Below, piece by piece: positions 18,341-26,401 of a stretch of DNA of 33,354 nucleotides (positions are counted from its first letter, which is position 1; each line of letters starts with the position of its first letter). Origin of the DNA: Alphaproteobacteria bacterium (GTDB lineage Bacteria > Pseudomonadota > Alphaproteobacteria > Micavibrionales > Micavibrionaceae); assembly GCA_025451095.1 (NCBI GenBank), contig JANWLB010000070.1, positions 1 to 33,354 on the forward strand, in the 5' to 3' direction. Both the position numbers and the translations under genes were made by a program. The notes below the pieces were generated by a model. It saw only the letters and a program-made list of their open reading frames with translations. It was not told where the DNA came from and ran no database searches.

Positions 18341-19441
18341 ATGGGTTTTAACTGCGGAATCGTGGGCCTGCCGAATGTCGGCAAATCGACTCTGTTTAAC
18401 GCGCTGACGGCGACGGCGGCGGCGCAGGCGGCCAACTTTCCATTCTGCACAATCGAGCCGAACGTAGGCCGCGTGGCCGTACCGGATGAGCGGCTGGAGA
18501 AGATCGCGGCCATTGCCGGTTCTGCCAAGATCGTGCCAACGCAGCTCGAATTCGTCGATATTGCCGGACTCGTAAAGGGCGCCAGCAAGGGCGAGGGGCT
18601 GGGCAACCAGTTTCTGGCCAATATCCGCGAGGCGGCTGCCATCATTCATGTCCTGCGCTGCTTTGACGATCCGAATATCATTCATGTCGAAGGATCGGTT
18701 GACCCCGTACGTGATGCGGAGACGGTGGAGACGGAGCTGATGCTGGCCGATATGGACAGCCTGGCCAAGCAGATCAGTAATATTGAAAAGCGTGCCAAAT
18801 CGGGTGACAAGGAACTAAAGGCCCAGCTGGATTTCATGCTGAAAGTGAAAGAGGCGCTTGATGCCGGCAAGGCGGCGCGCACGGTGCCGGTGCCGGATGA
18901 TCAGCAGAAGACATTTCGCATGCTTCAGCTCATGACATCCAAGCCGGTTCTCTATGTCTGCAACGTCAAGGAAGAAGCGGCGGCCACGGGTAATGACTGG
19001 ACGAAGCAGGTTAAGACAATGGCGGATAAGCAGGGCGCGGGCTGTGTCGTGATCTGCGCCGCCATTGAAGCGGAAATCGCGCAGCTGGCGAGCGCCGAGG
19101 AAAAAGCCGAATTCCTGCAGACCATCGGACTGGATGAGCCGGGGCTGAACAAGATTATCCGCGAAGGCTACCGTATTCTCGGCCTGCAGACTTATTTCAC
19201 GGTGGGGCCGAAGGAGGCGCGGGCCTGGACAGTGCGGCGTGGCGCGCGCGCGCCCGAGGCGGCCGGAGCCATTCACACTGATTTTGAGAAAGGCTTTATC
19301 AAGGCCGAAGTGATCGCTATGAGCGATTTCACGGGTCTGGGCGGCGAGCAGCCCTGCAAGGATGCTGGCAAGATGCGGCAGGAAGGCAAGGAATACCTCG
19401 TTCAGGATGGCGACGTTATCCTGTTCCGGTTTAACGTCTAA
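18341..19441 (+). CDS. ychF: Redox-regulated ATPase/GTPase YchF
   Basis: 'CGIVGLPNVGKSTLFNALT', 'ANFPFCTIEPNVGRVAVPD', 'LEFVDIAGLVKGASKGEGLGNQFLANIREAAAIIHVLRCF'. Confidence 0.97.
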   Translation: MGFNCGIVGLPNVGKSTLFNALTATAAAQAANFPFCTIEPNVGRVAVPDERLEKIAAIAGSAKIVPTQLEFVDIAGLVKGASKGEGLGNQFLANIREAAAIIHVLRCFDDPNIIHVEGSVDPVRDAETVETELMLADMDSLAKQISNIEKRAKSGDKELKAQLDFMLKVKEALDAGKAARTVPVPDDQQKTFRMLQLMTSKPVLYVCNVKEEAAATGNDWTKQVKTMADKQGAGCVVICAAIEAEIAQLASAEEKAEFLQTIGLDEPGLNKIIREGYRILGLQTYFTVGPKEARAWTVRRGARAPEAAGAIHTDFEKGFIKAEVIAMSDFTGLGGEQPCKDAGKMRQEGKEYLVQDGDVILFRFNV

Positions 19442-19684
19442 GTCGTTCCGGTCTTTTCAGGGAATTTTATGCAGTCTCATAACGCTCAAAAGTTACTGAT
19501 TTCAAAAAGAATATTCCAGCCTTTGCCAAAAAGGAGACCCTCTTTTTTGTAGGCCCCCGGAAAAATGCAATGACAAAAGGGACCGAAAACCACTTTGCGT
19601 GGCCTGTTCATTTTGATTAACCTTTGACTATTTCGAGAGAAAAGGTAATTTTTATAAAAAATTTTCACTGCTAAAGCAGGTTGG

Positions 19685-20581
19685 ATGATGAAGCCCGGTT
19701 ATATCTATGTTTTAATGCATCCGTCTGACCCTAATCTTTACAAGATAGGGGTTACTATCCTTGAACCGAAGCAGCGATTGGCTCAACACAATAGAGATTT
19801 CTCTAAATACGCAGGACGTATTGTTAAAGAAACAGGTCAGAAATGGGAATTAAAAGAATACCATTATGTCCCTGACCCATATTTGGCAGAAAGTGCATTT
19901 TGGAGGACAACTAAATTCGTTGATATCCCATACCGATATGGGATTGAAGTCGAAAGAATGAGTTGGGAGGAAGTGCAAAGAGGATTGGAGGCTGCAAAGA
20001 AAGCCGGTCTTCGTTCAGAAAAGCGATCAACGCCTTTTTCAGACTGGGTTTATGCATACACAGCTTCAATGAAAAAACGATTGGAAGGTCGCGATATTAC
20101 TCTTTTAGGTTACGTGACGAGTAAAAGTGGAAAATCTAAATTTCGATGCAATAATGGTCACGAATGGCGAACACGATCAATGTATGTGGCAGAAGGCCAA
20201 GGTTGCCCTGAGTGCGGTATAGGCGAGAGGCATCCAGAGGAAATCAGAAAAAAGATAAATGCAGGAATCATCTGCCTGTTAACGCATCCTGATAAACCTG
20301 GATTAATAAAGATTGGGATGGGATGCGGCACAATAGAAGAGGTTTGTCGGGAATGGCCATGGGGCGACTGGGAGATACTTCACCATCGAAATGTCGAAGA
20401 AGTGGTTTTGGCTGAAACACTAATTTGGGAATTGTTGGGCCATCCTCTCCCTCATCACCGGGAGCCGATCGAAAAAGACTTGAATCTAGCAGAAGAAGCG
20501 TTTCGCAAATTGCCCTATGCGATACAAGCAGATATTGCCTTTAAGGAGAGGAGAAAAGAAAACCTCCAGAAGACTGGCTAA
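19685..20581 (+). CDS. Duplicated GIY-YIG-like (T5orf172/MUG113-type) protein with intervening zinc-ribbon
   Basis: N-terminal copy 'GYIYVLMHPSDPNLYKIGVTILEPKQRLAQHN...YLAESAFW'; zinc-ribbon 'FRCNNGHEWRTRSMYVAEGQGCPECG'; second copy 'GIICLLTHPDKPGLIKIGMG...VLAETLIWELLG'. Markedly AT-richer than neighbours. Confidence 0.7.
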   Translation: MMKPGYIYVLMHPSDPNLYKIGVTILEPKQRLAQHNRDFSKYAGRIVKETGQKWELKEYHYVPDPYLAESAFWRTTKFVDIPYRYGIEVERMSWEEVQRGLEAAKKAGLRSEKRSTPFSDWVYAYTASMKKRLEGRDITLLGYVTSKSGKSKFRCNNGHEWRTRSMYVAEGQGCPECGIGERHPEEIRKKINAGIICLLTHPDKPGLIKIGMGCGTIEEVCREWPWGDWEILHHRNVEEVVLAETLIWELLGHPLPHHREPIEKDLNLAEEAFRKLPYAIQADIAFKERRKENLQKTG

Positions 20582-20657
20582 ATTCAGGTGACTACAATTA
20601 GTTAGATTCAAAATTCAAGTTTAACTTAGCGGTCAGCCTATCCATAACATTTTATGA

Positions 20658-20686
20658 TTGACATATAAACCGTGCCTTTCTAAGGT
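20658..20686 (+). promoter_or_regulatory. Candidate sigma70 promoter for add
   Basis: TTGACA (20658-20663), 17-nt spacer, TAAGGT (20681-20686), upstream of ATG 20718. Perfect -35, weak -10. Confidence 0.35.
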
Positions 20687-20717
20687 ACTCCCGATAAAGT
20701 TAACAGGCGGGGAAACC

Positions 20718-21782
20718 ATGAAAATCAGTGATCCCATCAAACGGCTGCCCAAGGCGGAGCTTCATGTTCATATCGAGGGTACGGTAGTGCCGGCCATGGC
20801 GCGCCACAAGGCCGCCCAGCACGGTATAACGCTGCCCGACATATTCACGGACGGCCAAAGCGAATACAGCTATTGCGATTTCGTCGATGCCGTGACGCGC
20901 GTTTACGATGCTGTCGCCTCAACCATCCGCACCAAACAGGATTATACCGACATCACCTATGACTACCTGAAGCGCTGCGCCGCCGAGAAGGTGATCTATG
21001 TTGAGCTGATTGCCTCCGCCGATCATGCCACGCGAGTCAACCTGACATACAAAGACATGATCGATGGCATCGTAGAGGGTATCCTGAAAGCCCGCGCCGA
21101 AACGGACATCGAGGCGCGGATCAACGTGGCGCTGGTGCGTCATCTTCCCGAAGCCGAACTCGACCGTGCTACAGAAAACATCCTGACCTACCGCCATCCG
21201 TATATTGTCGGCGTCGATCTGGCCGGAGCGGAAAAAGAAGGCGATGTTCTGAGACACCTGAAATACATCCTGAAGATCAAGGAATCTTCAAACGGCGAAC
21301 TGGGCCTGAAACCTCATGCCTCGGAAGCGGCAGGGCCCATTAATACCTGGCATGCGCTGACCATGGAGCCGCAGCGTATCGGACATGGCGTGCGCAGTAT
21401 CGAGGACCCGCGCCTTGTGCGTGAACTGGCGCGGCGCGGGACAGTTCTGGAGGTCGCCCTGACTAGCAACGACAAAGCTGGCATCTATCCCGCATTAAAG
21501 GATCATCCGCTGCGTAAACTATATGATGCAGGCGTGAAGGTTACGTTGAATTCGGATGATCCGGGCCTGTTCAACTGCACCATATCCGACGAATACCAGC
21601 TGGCGCATGACAGGTTCGGCTTTACGCCGCCTGAGCTTCTGGGTGTAACCCGCACGGCAGTCGAAGCGGCGTTCGTTGATGAAAAGACACGCGCCAAACT
21701 TCTGAAGCGTGTGGATGAACACGATTTTTTTCCTAACCTGACTGCAATCGGGTCGCCCCAGTGGCGGCCGGGGCCGGGCTGA
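20718..21782 (+). CDS. add: Adenosine deaminase family protein
   Basis: 'RLPKAELHVHIEGTV', 'KPHASEAAGPINTWHALTMEPQRIGHGVRS', 'VTLNSDDPGLFNC'. Start set at ATG 20718, behind AGGCGGGGA. Confidence 0.9.
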   Translation: MKISDPIKRLPKAELHVHIEGTVVPAMARHKAAQHGITLPDIFTDGQSEYSYCDFVDAVTRVYDAVASTIRTKQDYTDITYDYLKRCAAEKVIYVELIASADHATRVNLTYKDMIDGIVEGILKARAETDIEARINVALVRHLPEAELDRATENILTYRHPYIVGVDLAGAEKEGDVLRHLKYILKIKESSNGELGLKPHASEAAGPINTWHALTMEPQRIGHGVRSIEDPRLVRELARRGTVLEVALTSNDKAGIYPALKDHPLRKLYDAGVKVTLNSDDPGLFNCTISDEYQLAHDRFGFTPPELLGVTRTAVEAAFVDEKTRAKLLKRVDEHDFFPNLTAIGSPQWRPGPG

Positions 21783-21786
21783 GCGT

Positions 21787-22536
21787 TCAGCCGGGCCCGT
21801 CAGGGCCTGAAGGAACGGATGCGACCTGGCGACGTTCCGCTGCCTCTGGCGCAGGATTTTCAGGTGCCTTGGCCATTGCTGCCGTATTGCTGTTGAAGGG
21901 GTCTGTGATCTGCGACGTTCTTACAGGCGCCGGGTCAGCGCCGCCCTTAAGCCTCGTGATAATGGAATCCCGGTTTACGGTGTAGCTGGCGAGACCTTTC
22001 GCCAGCGCGGAAGGTGAATCCGTCAGGTAATTCAGGACGGTCGCATCGCGCTGTATGTCTTCAGCCGGCGTGTTGCGATAGGCTCCGAGCTCCTCTGCCT
22101 GTCTGTCCGACATTTCCCCGTACATCTCGTTGTATTTCTGGTTTCTCAGAATTCGGTCGAAACCTTCAAGAGGCGTGGGCAGCATGGGCATGCGCCGTCC
22201 CGGGTCGCGCTGCGCGTCCATTCCCATTTGAAGATCCTGCAGGGCGCGGGCGGCGATCTGGCCGGGCGCCATTCCGGATTCCTTGTAATAGTCGATGCGC
22301 TCCTGGACATAGGTTTTCTGATCTTCGTTCATATGGTCGCCCCGGTATTTCAGGGCGTCCTCGGGCTCCAGTTCGATGGATTCATATTTGATGATGGCGT
22401 CCCTGATCCGGCTTTTGTCGGCGTCGCTGAAAGACAGCGTTCGTCCCCAGCGTTCCGCCTCGTGGGGCAGGGTGACGTTGAAATAGTAATCCGCAATTCT
22501 TTCGGGTGTTGCCCGGCTGCCCTCGGCGTCAGCCAT
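21787..22536 (-). CDS. Hypothetical protein, no recognised domain
   Basis: Long ORF with coding-like composition, convergent with add; Pro/Ala-rich C-terminus. No family recognised. Confidence 0.65.
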   Translation of the reverse strand: MADAEGSRATPERIADYYFNVTLPHEAERWGRTLSFSDADKSRIRDAIIKYESIELEPEDALKYRGDHMNEDQKTYVQERIDYYKESGMAPGQIAARALQDLQMGMDAQRDPGRRMPMLPTPLEGFDRILRNQKYNEMYGEMSDRQAEELGAYRNTPAEDIQRDATVLNYLTDSPSALAKGLASYTVNRDSIITRLKGGADPAPVRTSQITDPFNSNTAAMAKAPENPAPEAAERRQVASVPSGPDGPG

Positions 22537-22618
22537 GATTGCCCTCGCTACCTTATGTAATGTAGGGTAGGCGATAAACGTTAAAATTTGGGAAATAAGA
22601 GGGTTTTAACCTGAAGAA

Positions 22619-23521
22619 TCAGGCCGCTGCCGTGGTTTTCGGCTTCTGCCGGACCAGGTCGCCATAGGCCTTTTCCAGGGCTTTGGTGATGGGTCCGATC
22701 TCATATTCAATGTCGTCGATCTTGCCGACGGCGGCGACTTCAGCAGCTGTGCCGGTCACAAAGATTTCATCAAAGTCCGCAAGCTCCTCCGGCATGATGA
22801 TAGTTTCTTCGACCTTATAACCCATATCGCGGGCCAGCTTGATGATGGTCTGGCGCGTGATGCCGTTGAGGAAGCATTCGGGAACAGGTGTTTTGAGCAT
22901 CCCGTCCTTGACCGCAAAGAGATTGGAGCCGGAAGATTCCGCTACGCGACCCTTGTAATCGAGCAAAAGGGCGTCATCGTAGCCGGCCTTGTCGGCGGCG
23001 TGCTTGGCGAGTGTGCCGATTGTGTAGATGCCGGAGGCTTTGCTCTGGACAGGCATGGTGCGCGGGTCGGGGCGACGCCATTCGGATGTCTTAAGGGCCA
23101 GGCCTTTGTTCTCGCCGGCTTTGGGAAAGAAGTATTTTGGCCACTGCCAGCAGGCAAAGGCGACATGGATGGTAGCCAGCGGGGCGGAGACTGCCATTTG
23201 TTCACTGCCGCGCCAGGCGACGGGGCGAACATAGCCATCGGTGATTTTGTTGGCTTCAACCACTTCGCGTGAGACGTCCTCGATCTCCTTCAGAGTCATC
23301 GGGATTTTGAAGTCCAGCATCTCGCCGGATCGGATCAGGCGCTCGGAGTGTTCCCGCAGCTTGAAGATGGTGCCGCCATAGACGCGTTCCCCCTCGAAGA
23401 CGGAGCTGCCATAATGGAGACCGTGGCTGAGCACGTGCATCGTGGCATCGCGCCAGGGTAGCATTTTGCCATCCATCCAGATATAACCGTCACGGTCGTC
23501 GAAGGGGATAAGTGTTGTCAT
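22619..23521 (-). CDS. ilvE: Branched-chain amino acid aminotransferase
   Basis: 'DGYIWMDGKMLPWRDATMHVLSHGLHYGSSVFEGERVYGGTIFKLREHSERL', 'YDDALLLDYKGRVAESSGSNLF', 'EIFVTGTAAEV'. Confidence 0.95.
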   Translation of the reverse strand: MTTLIPFDDRDGYIWMDGKMLPWRDATMHVLSHGLHYGSSVFEGERVYGGTIFKLREHSERLIRSGEMLDFKIPMTLKEIEDVSREVVEANKITDGYVRPVAWRGSEQMAVSAPLATIHVAFACWQWPKYFFPKAGENKGLALKTSEWRRPDPRTMPVQSKASGIYTIGTLAKHAADKAGYDDALLLDYKGRVAESSGSNLFAVKDGMLKTPVPECFLNGITRQTIIKLARDMGYKVEETIIMPEELADFDEIFVTGTAAEVAAVGKIDDIEYEIGPITKALEKAYGDLVRQKPKTTAAA

Positions 23522-23586
23522 AATGATAGTTTCATGACTATTGTCGGTGTTACCATTAATCTCGATCGAAGGAATTGAAGCAGATT

Positions 23587-24303
23587 ATGAAACCTGTTGC
23601 AAATGCAAATCTTGCGGCTCTACCGCATGCGCTGATCGTGGATGACGATGATCGTATCCGGCAGCTGGTTTCACGCTACCTGCATGAAAACGGCTTTATC
23701 GTCTGCACAGCGGCCAGCGCCGCTGAAGCCCGTGAGCTCATGAAAAAACTCGAATTTGACGTACTGGTCGTCGACGTCATGATGCCGGGACAAAGTGGCC
23801 TTGAATTCACCAAAGAGTTGCGGAAGGAAAGCGACATTCCCGTGCTTCTGCTGACCGCACTGGGCGAAGCGAATGCCCGTATATCGGGATTTGAATCGGG
23901 CGCAGACGACTATCTGCCCAAGCCATTCGAGCCCAAGGAGCTGGTGCTTCGTCTTCAGGCTATTCTGCGCCGCCGTCCGCAAAAAACAGCCCCGGAGGCC
24001 AGTGCTTCATTTCGTGTCGGACGCTGGATCTACGATCCGGTCCTTAATGAATTGCAAACAGGGGATGAGGTGCTGAGGCTCACGGCTGCTGAAGGGAATC
24101 TTTTGAAAGTTCTTGCTGAGCGACGGGGCGAAGTGATCAGCCGCAACGATCTGGCCAGTTTGTGCGATGTCGATCCCGACACGCGGGCAATCGACGTGCA
24201 GGTTGTGCGTCTGCGCCGCAAAATCGAGGAAAACCAGAGAATGCCGCGCTGCCTGCATACCGTACGCGGCAAGGGATACAGGCTTTTGGTGGAAGACGCA
24301 TGA
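23587..24303 (+). CDS. OmpR/PhoB-family DNA-binding response regulator
   Basis: Receiver 'ALIVDDDDRIRQLVSRYLHENGF...VLVVDVMMPGQSGLEF...LLLTALGE...GADDYLPKPFEPKEL' and winged-helix 'DVQVVRLRRKIEENQRMPRCLHTVRGKGYRL'. Confidence 0.95.
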   Translation: MKPVANANLAALPHALIVDDDDRIRQLVSRYLHENGFIVCTAASAAEARELMKKLEFDVLVVDVMMPGQSGLEFTKELRKESDIPVLLLTALGEANARISGFESGADDYLPKPFEPKELVLRLQAILRRRPQKTAPEASASFRVGRWIYDPVLNELQTGDEVLRLTAAEGNLLKVLAERRGEVISRNDLASLCDVDPDTRAIDVQVVRLRRKIEENQRMPRCLHTVRGKGYRLLVEDA

Positions 24304-25631
24304 AGATTTCCCTGAAGACATTTCTTCCCCGTACGCTTCTGGGTCGCTCCCTGATGATTTTGGTGACGCCCGTCCTTCTTATACAGATCATCGCCACCAT
24401 TGTTTTCTTTGATCGGCACTGGAGTAAGATGACAGATCAGCTGGCTTTTGCTGTCGCCGGCGAGATTGCGGCCATCGCCGATGAGATCAGCCAGGACGGG
24501 GATCACCCTGAAAGGCTGAAGGGGATTTCCTCCTATGCGGCCAAAAACCTCAATCTTCTGGTGAGTTTCAGCAAGGATGAGACCTTAAGCGCCGAACTGA
24601 TGCATCAGGCTGAAAGCCGCCGCTCGATTGTTGCCCGGACGCTGGACAGGGCGCTGGAGCGGCAGGTGCGGCTGCCGCATACGGTGGATGTCGATATTCA
24701 CGAAAAATGGGTTGAGGTCGGCGTTCAGCTGAACAAAGGCGTTCTGCATGTCTCTTTCCTGCAGCGGCGCCTCATTTCTTCATCAGGCTATATATTTTTG
24801 CTGTGGATGATCGGGTCTTCCATTGTGCTTTTGGCTGTGGCTACGCTTTTCATGCGCAACCAGATACGGCCGATCCGGCGCCTGGCTGTTGTGGCGGAAC
24901 GCTTCGGGCGCGGCCTGGAAATTCCGGCTTCCTTTAAGCCGGAAGGGGCATACGAGGTAAGGCAGGCGGCGCGGGCCTTTCTGGATATGCATGAGCGTAT
25001 AAGACGCCAGATCCACCAGCGCACGGCCATGCTGGCGGGCGTCTCCCATGACCTGCGCACACCGCTGACCCGCATGAAGCTGCAGATTGAGATCATGGAG
25101 CCTTCACCCGATACGCAGGCGATGCGCGGCGATATTGCGGATATGGAACGGATGATCGATGCCTATCTTGATTTTGCCCGCGGGGAAGGCGGTGAGCAGG
25201 CCGTGCGCACGGATCTGCGGGAAATGATTCAGCGGGTGGCCGGCAATGCGGAGCGGGAGGGCGCATCCGTGACCGTTAGCTTGCCCGATGATCTGGTGTT
25301 GCTGATAAGGCCTGTGGCATTTGAGCGTTGTCTGAATAATCTTGTTGGCAACGCGTGCAAGTATGCGCGTCACACATGGATTGAGGCTCGGCATAAAGAA
25401 GACAAGGCGCTGATCATTGTGGATGATGACGGGCCTGGCATCCCTGAAGATCTGCGCGATGAGGTTTTCAAGCCTTTCGTGAGGGGAGAGCCTTCAAGAA
25501 ATCAGGCCACGGGCGGAGTTGGGCTGGGGTTGCCTATCGTGCAGGATATTGTTCACGGTCATGGCGGAAAAATACACCTGGAACAGAGCCCGCGCGGTGG
25601 ACTGCGCGTGGTTATTCAGTTGCCGGCATAA
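24300..25631 (+). CDS. EnvZ-like sensor histidine kinase
   Basis: 'FLPRTLLGRSLMILVTPVLLIQIIATIVFFDRHW', HAMP-like region, 'LAGVSHDLRTPLTRMKLQIEIM', 'DDGPGIPEDLRDEVFKPFVRGEPSRNQATGGVGLGLPIV'. Start set at ATG 24300, overlapping the regulator stop (ATGA). Confidence 0.94.
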   Translation: MKISLKTFLPRTLLGRSLMILVTPVLLIQIIATIVFFDRHWSKMTDQLAFAVAGEIAAIADEISQDGDHPERLKGISSYAAKNLNLLVSFSKDETLSAELMHQAESRRSIVARTLDRALERQVRLPHTVDVDIHEKWVEVGVQLNKGVLHVSFLQRRLISSSGYIFLLWMIGSSIVLLAVATLFMRNQIRPIRRLAVVAERFGRGLEIPASFKPEGAYEVRQAARAFLDMHERIRRQIHQRTAMLAGVSHDLRTPLTRMKLQIEIMEPSPDTQAMRGDIADMERMIDAYLDFARGEGGEQAVRTDLREMIQRVAGNAEREGASVTVSLPDDLVLLIRPVAFERCLNNLVGNACKYARHTWIEARHKEDKALIIVDDDGPGIPEDLRDEVFKPFVRGEPSRNQATGGVGLGLPIVQDIVHGHGGKIHLEQSPRGGLRVVIQLPA

Positions 25632-25650
25632 AGCCGGATGCGGCAGGATA

Positions 25651-26127
25651 TCAGGCGGCCTTCTTATAAGCCGGCTTTTCGGTTTCTTCTTCCTCAGTTT
25701 CGCTGAATGAATTCCTGATCTCGTTTAGTGCCGCGGTTACGCGGCGGCTGATGATATCGGCAGATTCTTTGCTTGACCTGCCAAGAATATCGGAAATTTC
25801 ATTCCAGTTGGTGATCGACTTCTCGTAGTTTTTACAAATGAGGTCGGCCTGACGCGCAATTTTTTGTTTTGGCGCAGATTCGGCCATGATCTCCTGCGCG
25901 ATGCGGGCATTGTCCTGGACGAGTTGCGAGAGAATTTCCGTTTGACGCCGGGCTATAGCCTGCGCGTTTTCAAAAGCCAGCTGCTGGGCCTGGGTCAGGG
26001 CCTGCATGTTCTTGCGCTGTGCTTCTATCAGAGCTTTCATGTTGAAGGGGAAGTTGAATCCTGCCCGCTCGAACATCGATTTGCCAAAATCGACGTCAAA
26101 AAACCTGCTAAAATCATAGGGAGTCAT
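25651..26127 (-). CDS. Phasin family protein
   Basis: 'FNMKALIEAQRKNMQALTQAQQLAFENAQAIARRQTEILSQLVQDNARIAQEI' matches the Phasin_2 pattern. Start trimmed to MTPYDF (26127), with AGGAGA upstream. Confidence 0.9.
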   Translation of the reverse strand: MTPYDFSRFFDVDFGKSMFERAGFNFPFNMKALIEAQRKNMQALTQAQQLAFENAQAIARRQTEILSQLVQDNARIAQEIMAESAPKQKIARQADLICKNYEKSITNWNEISDILGRSSKESADIISRRVTAALNEIRNSFSETEEEETEKPAYKKAA

Positions 26128-26401
26128 GTGCTTGTTTCTCCTGTCATTATTTAATTTTTTATTGCTCTGCAACAAATCATTAAGTTTTTTGTGGATTTTG
26201 TCAAGATTATAAAAATCATTGTTTTTCAAAGGGTTATGTTTTATCTGGTTGTTAATAAACAGCTTTTTTTGCTCATTGCTGCTGGCTCTTAGACAATATT
26301 TAACCGTATAGGAGCACATTATTAATGTGTGGAGCTCTGCCTTTGGGGCGGGCCCGGGCCTTTGGGAAGAAGGTCTGAAAATTCTTGTGAGGGGCTAATC
26401 A

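Noticed and set aside
18083-18685. 200-aa minus-strand ORF across pth/ychF
   Set aside because: Antisense to two strongly supported genes and spans their boundary; no domain signal.
19600-19670. Possible att site or direct repeats flanking the AT-rich GIY-YIG island
   Set aside because: Searched both flanks by eye (after ychF and before add) and found no convincing matching repeat, tRNA remnant or integrase, so no defined mobile element can be claimed.
24162-24299. N-terminal extension of the EnvZ-like kinase in the ORF track (MRCRSRHAGNRR...)
   Set aside because: Overlaps the response regulator coding sequence out of frame; the ATGA overlap start at 24300 gives a canonical N-terminus.
26128-26319. 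N-terminal extension of the phasin ORF (MCSYTVKYCLRASS...)
   Set aside because: AT-rich, Asn/Lys-rich, non-conserved; an SD (AGGAGA) precedes the ATG at 26127, so this is intergenic regulatory DNA.
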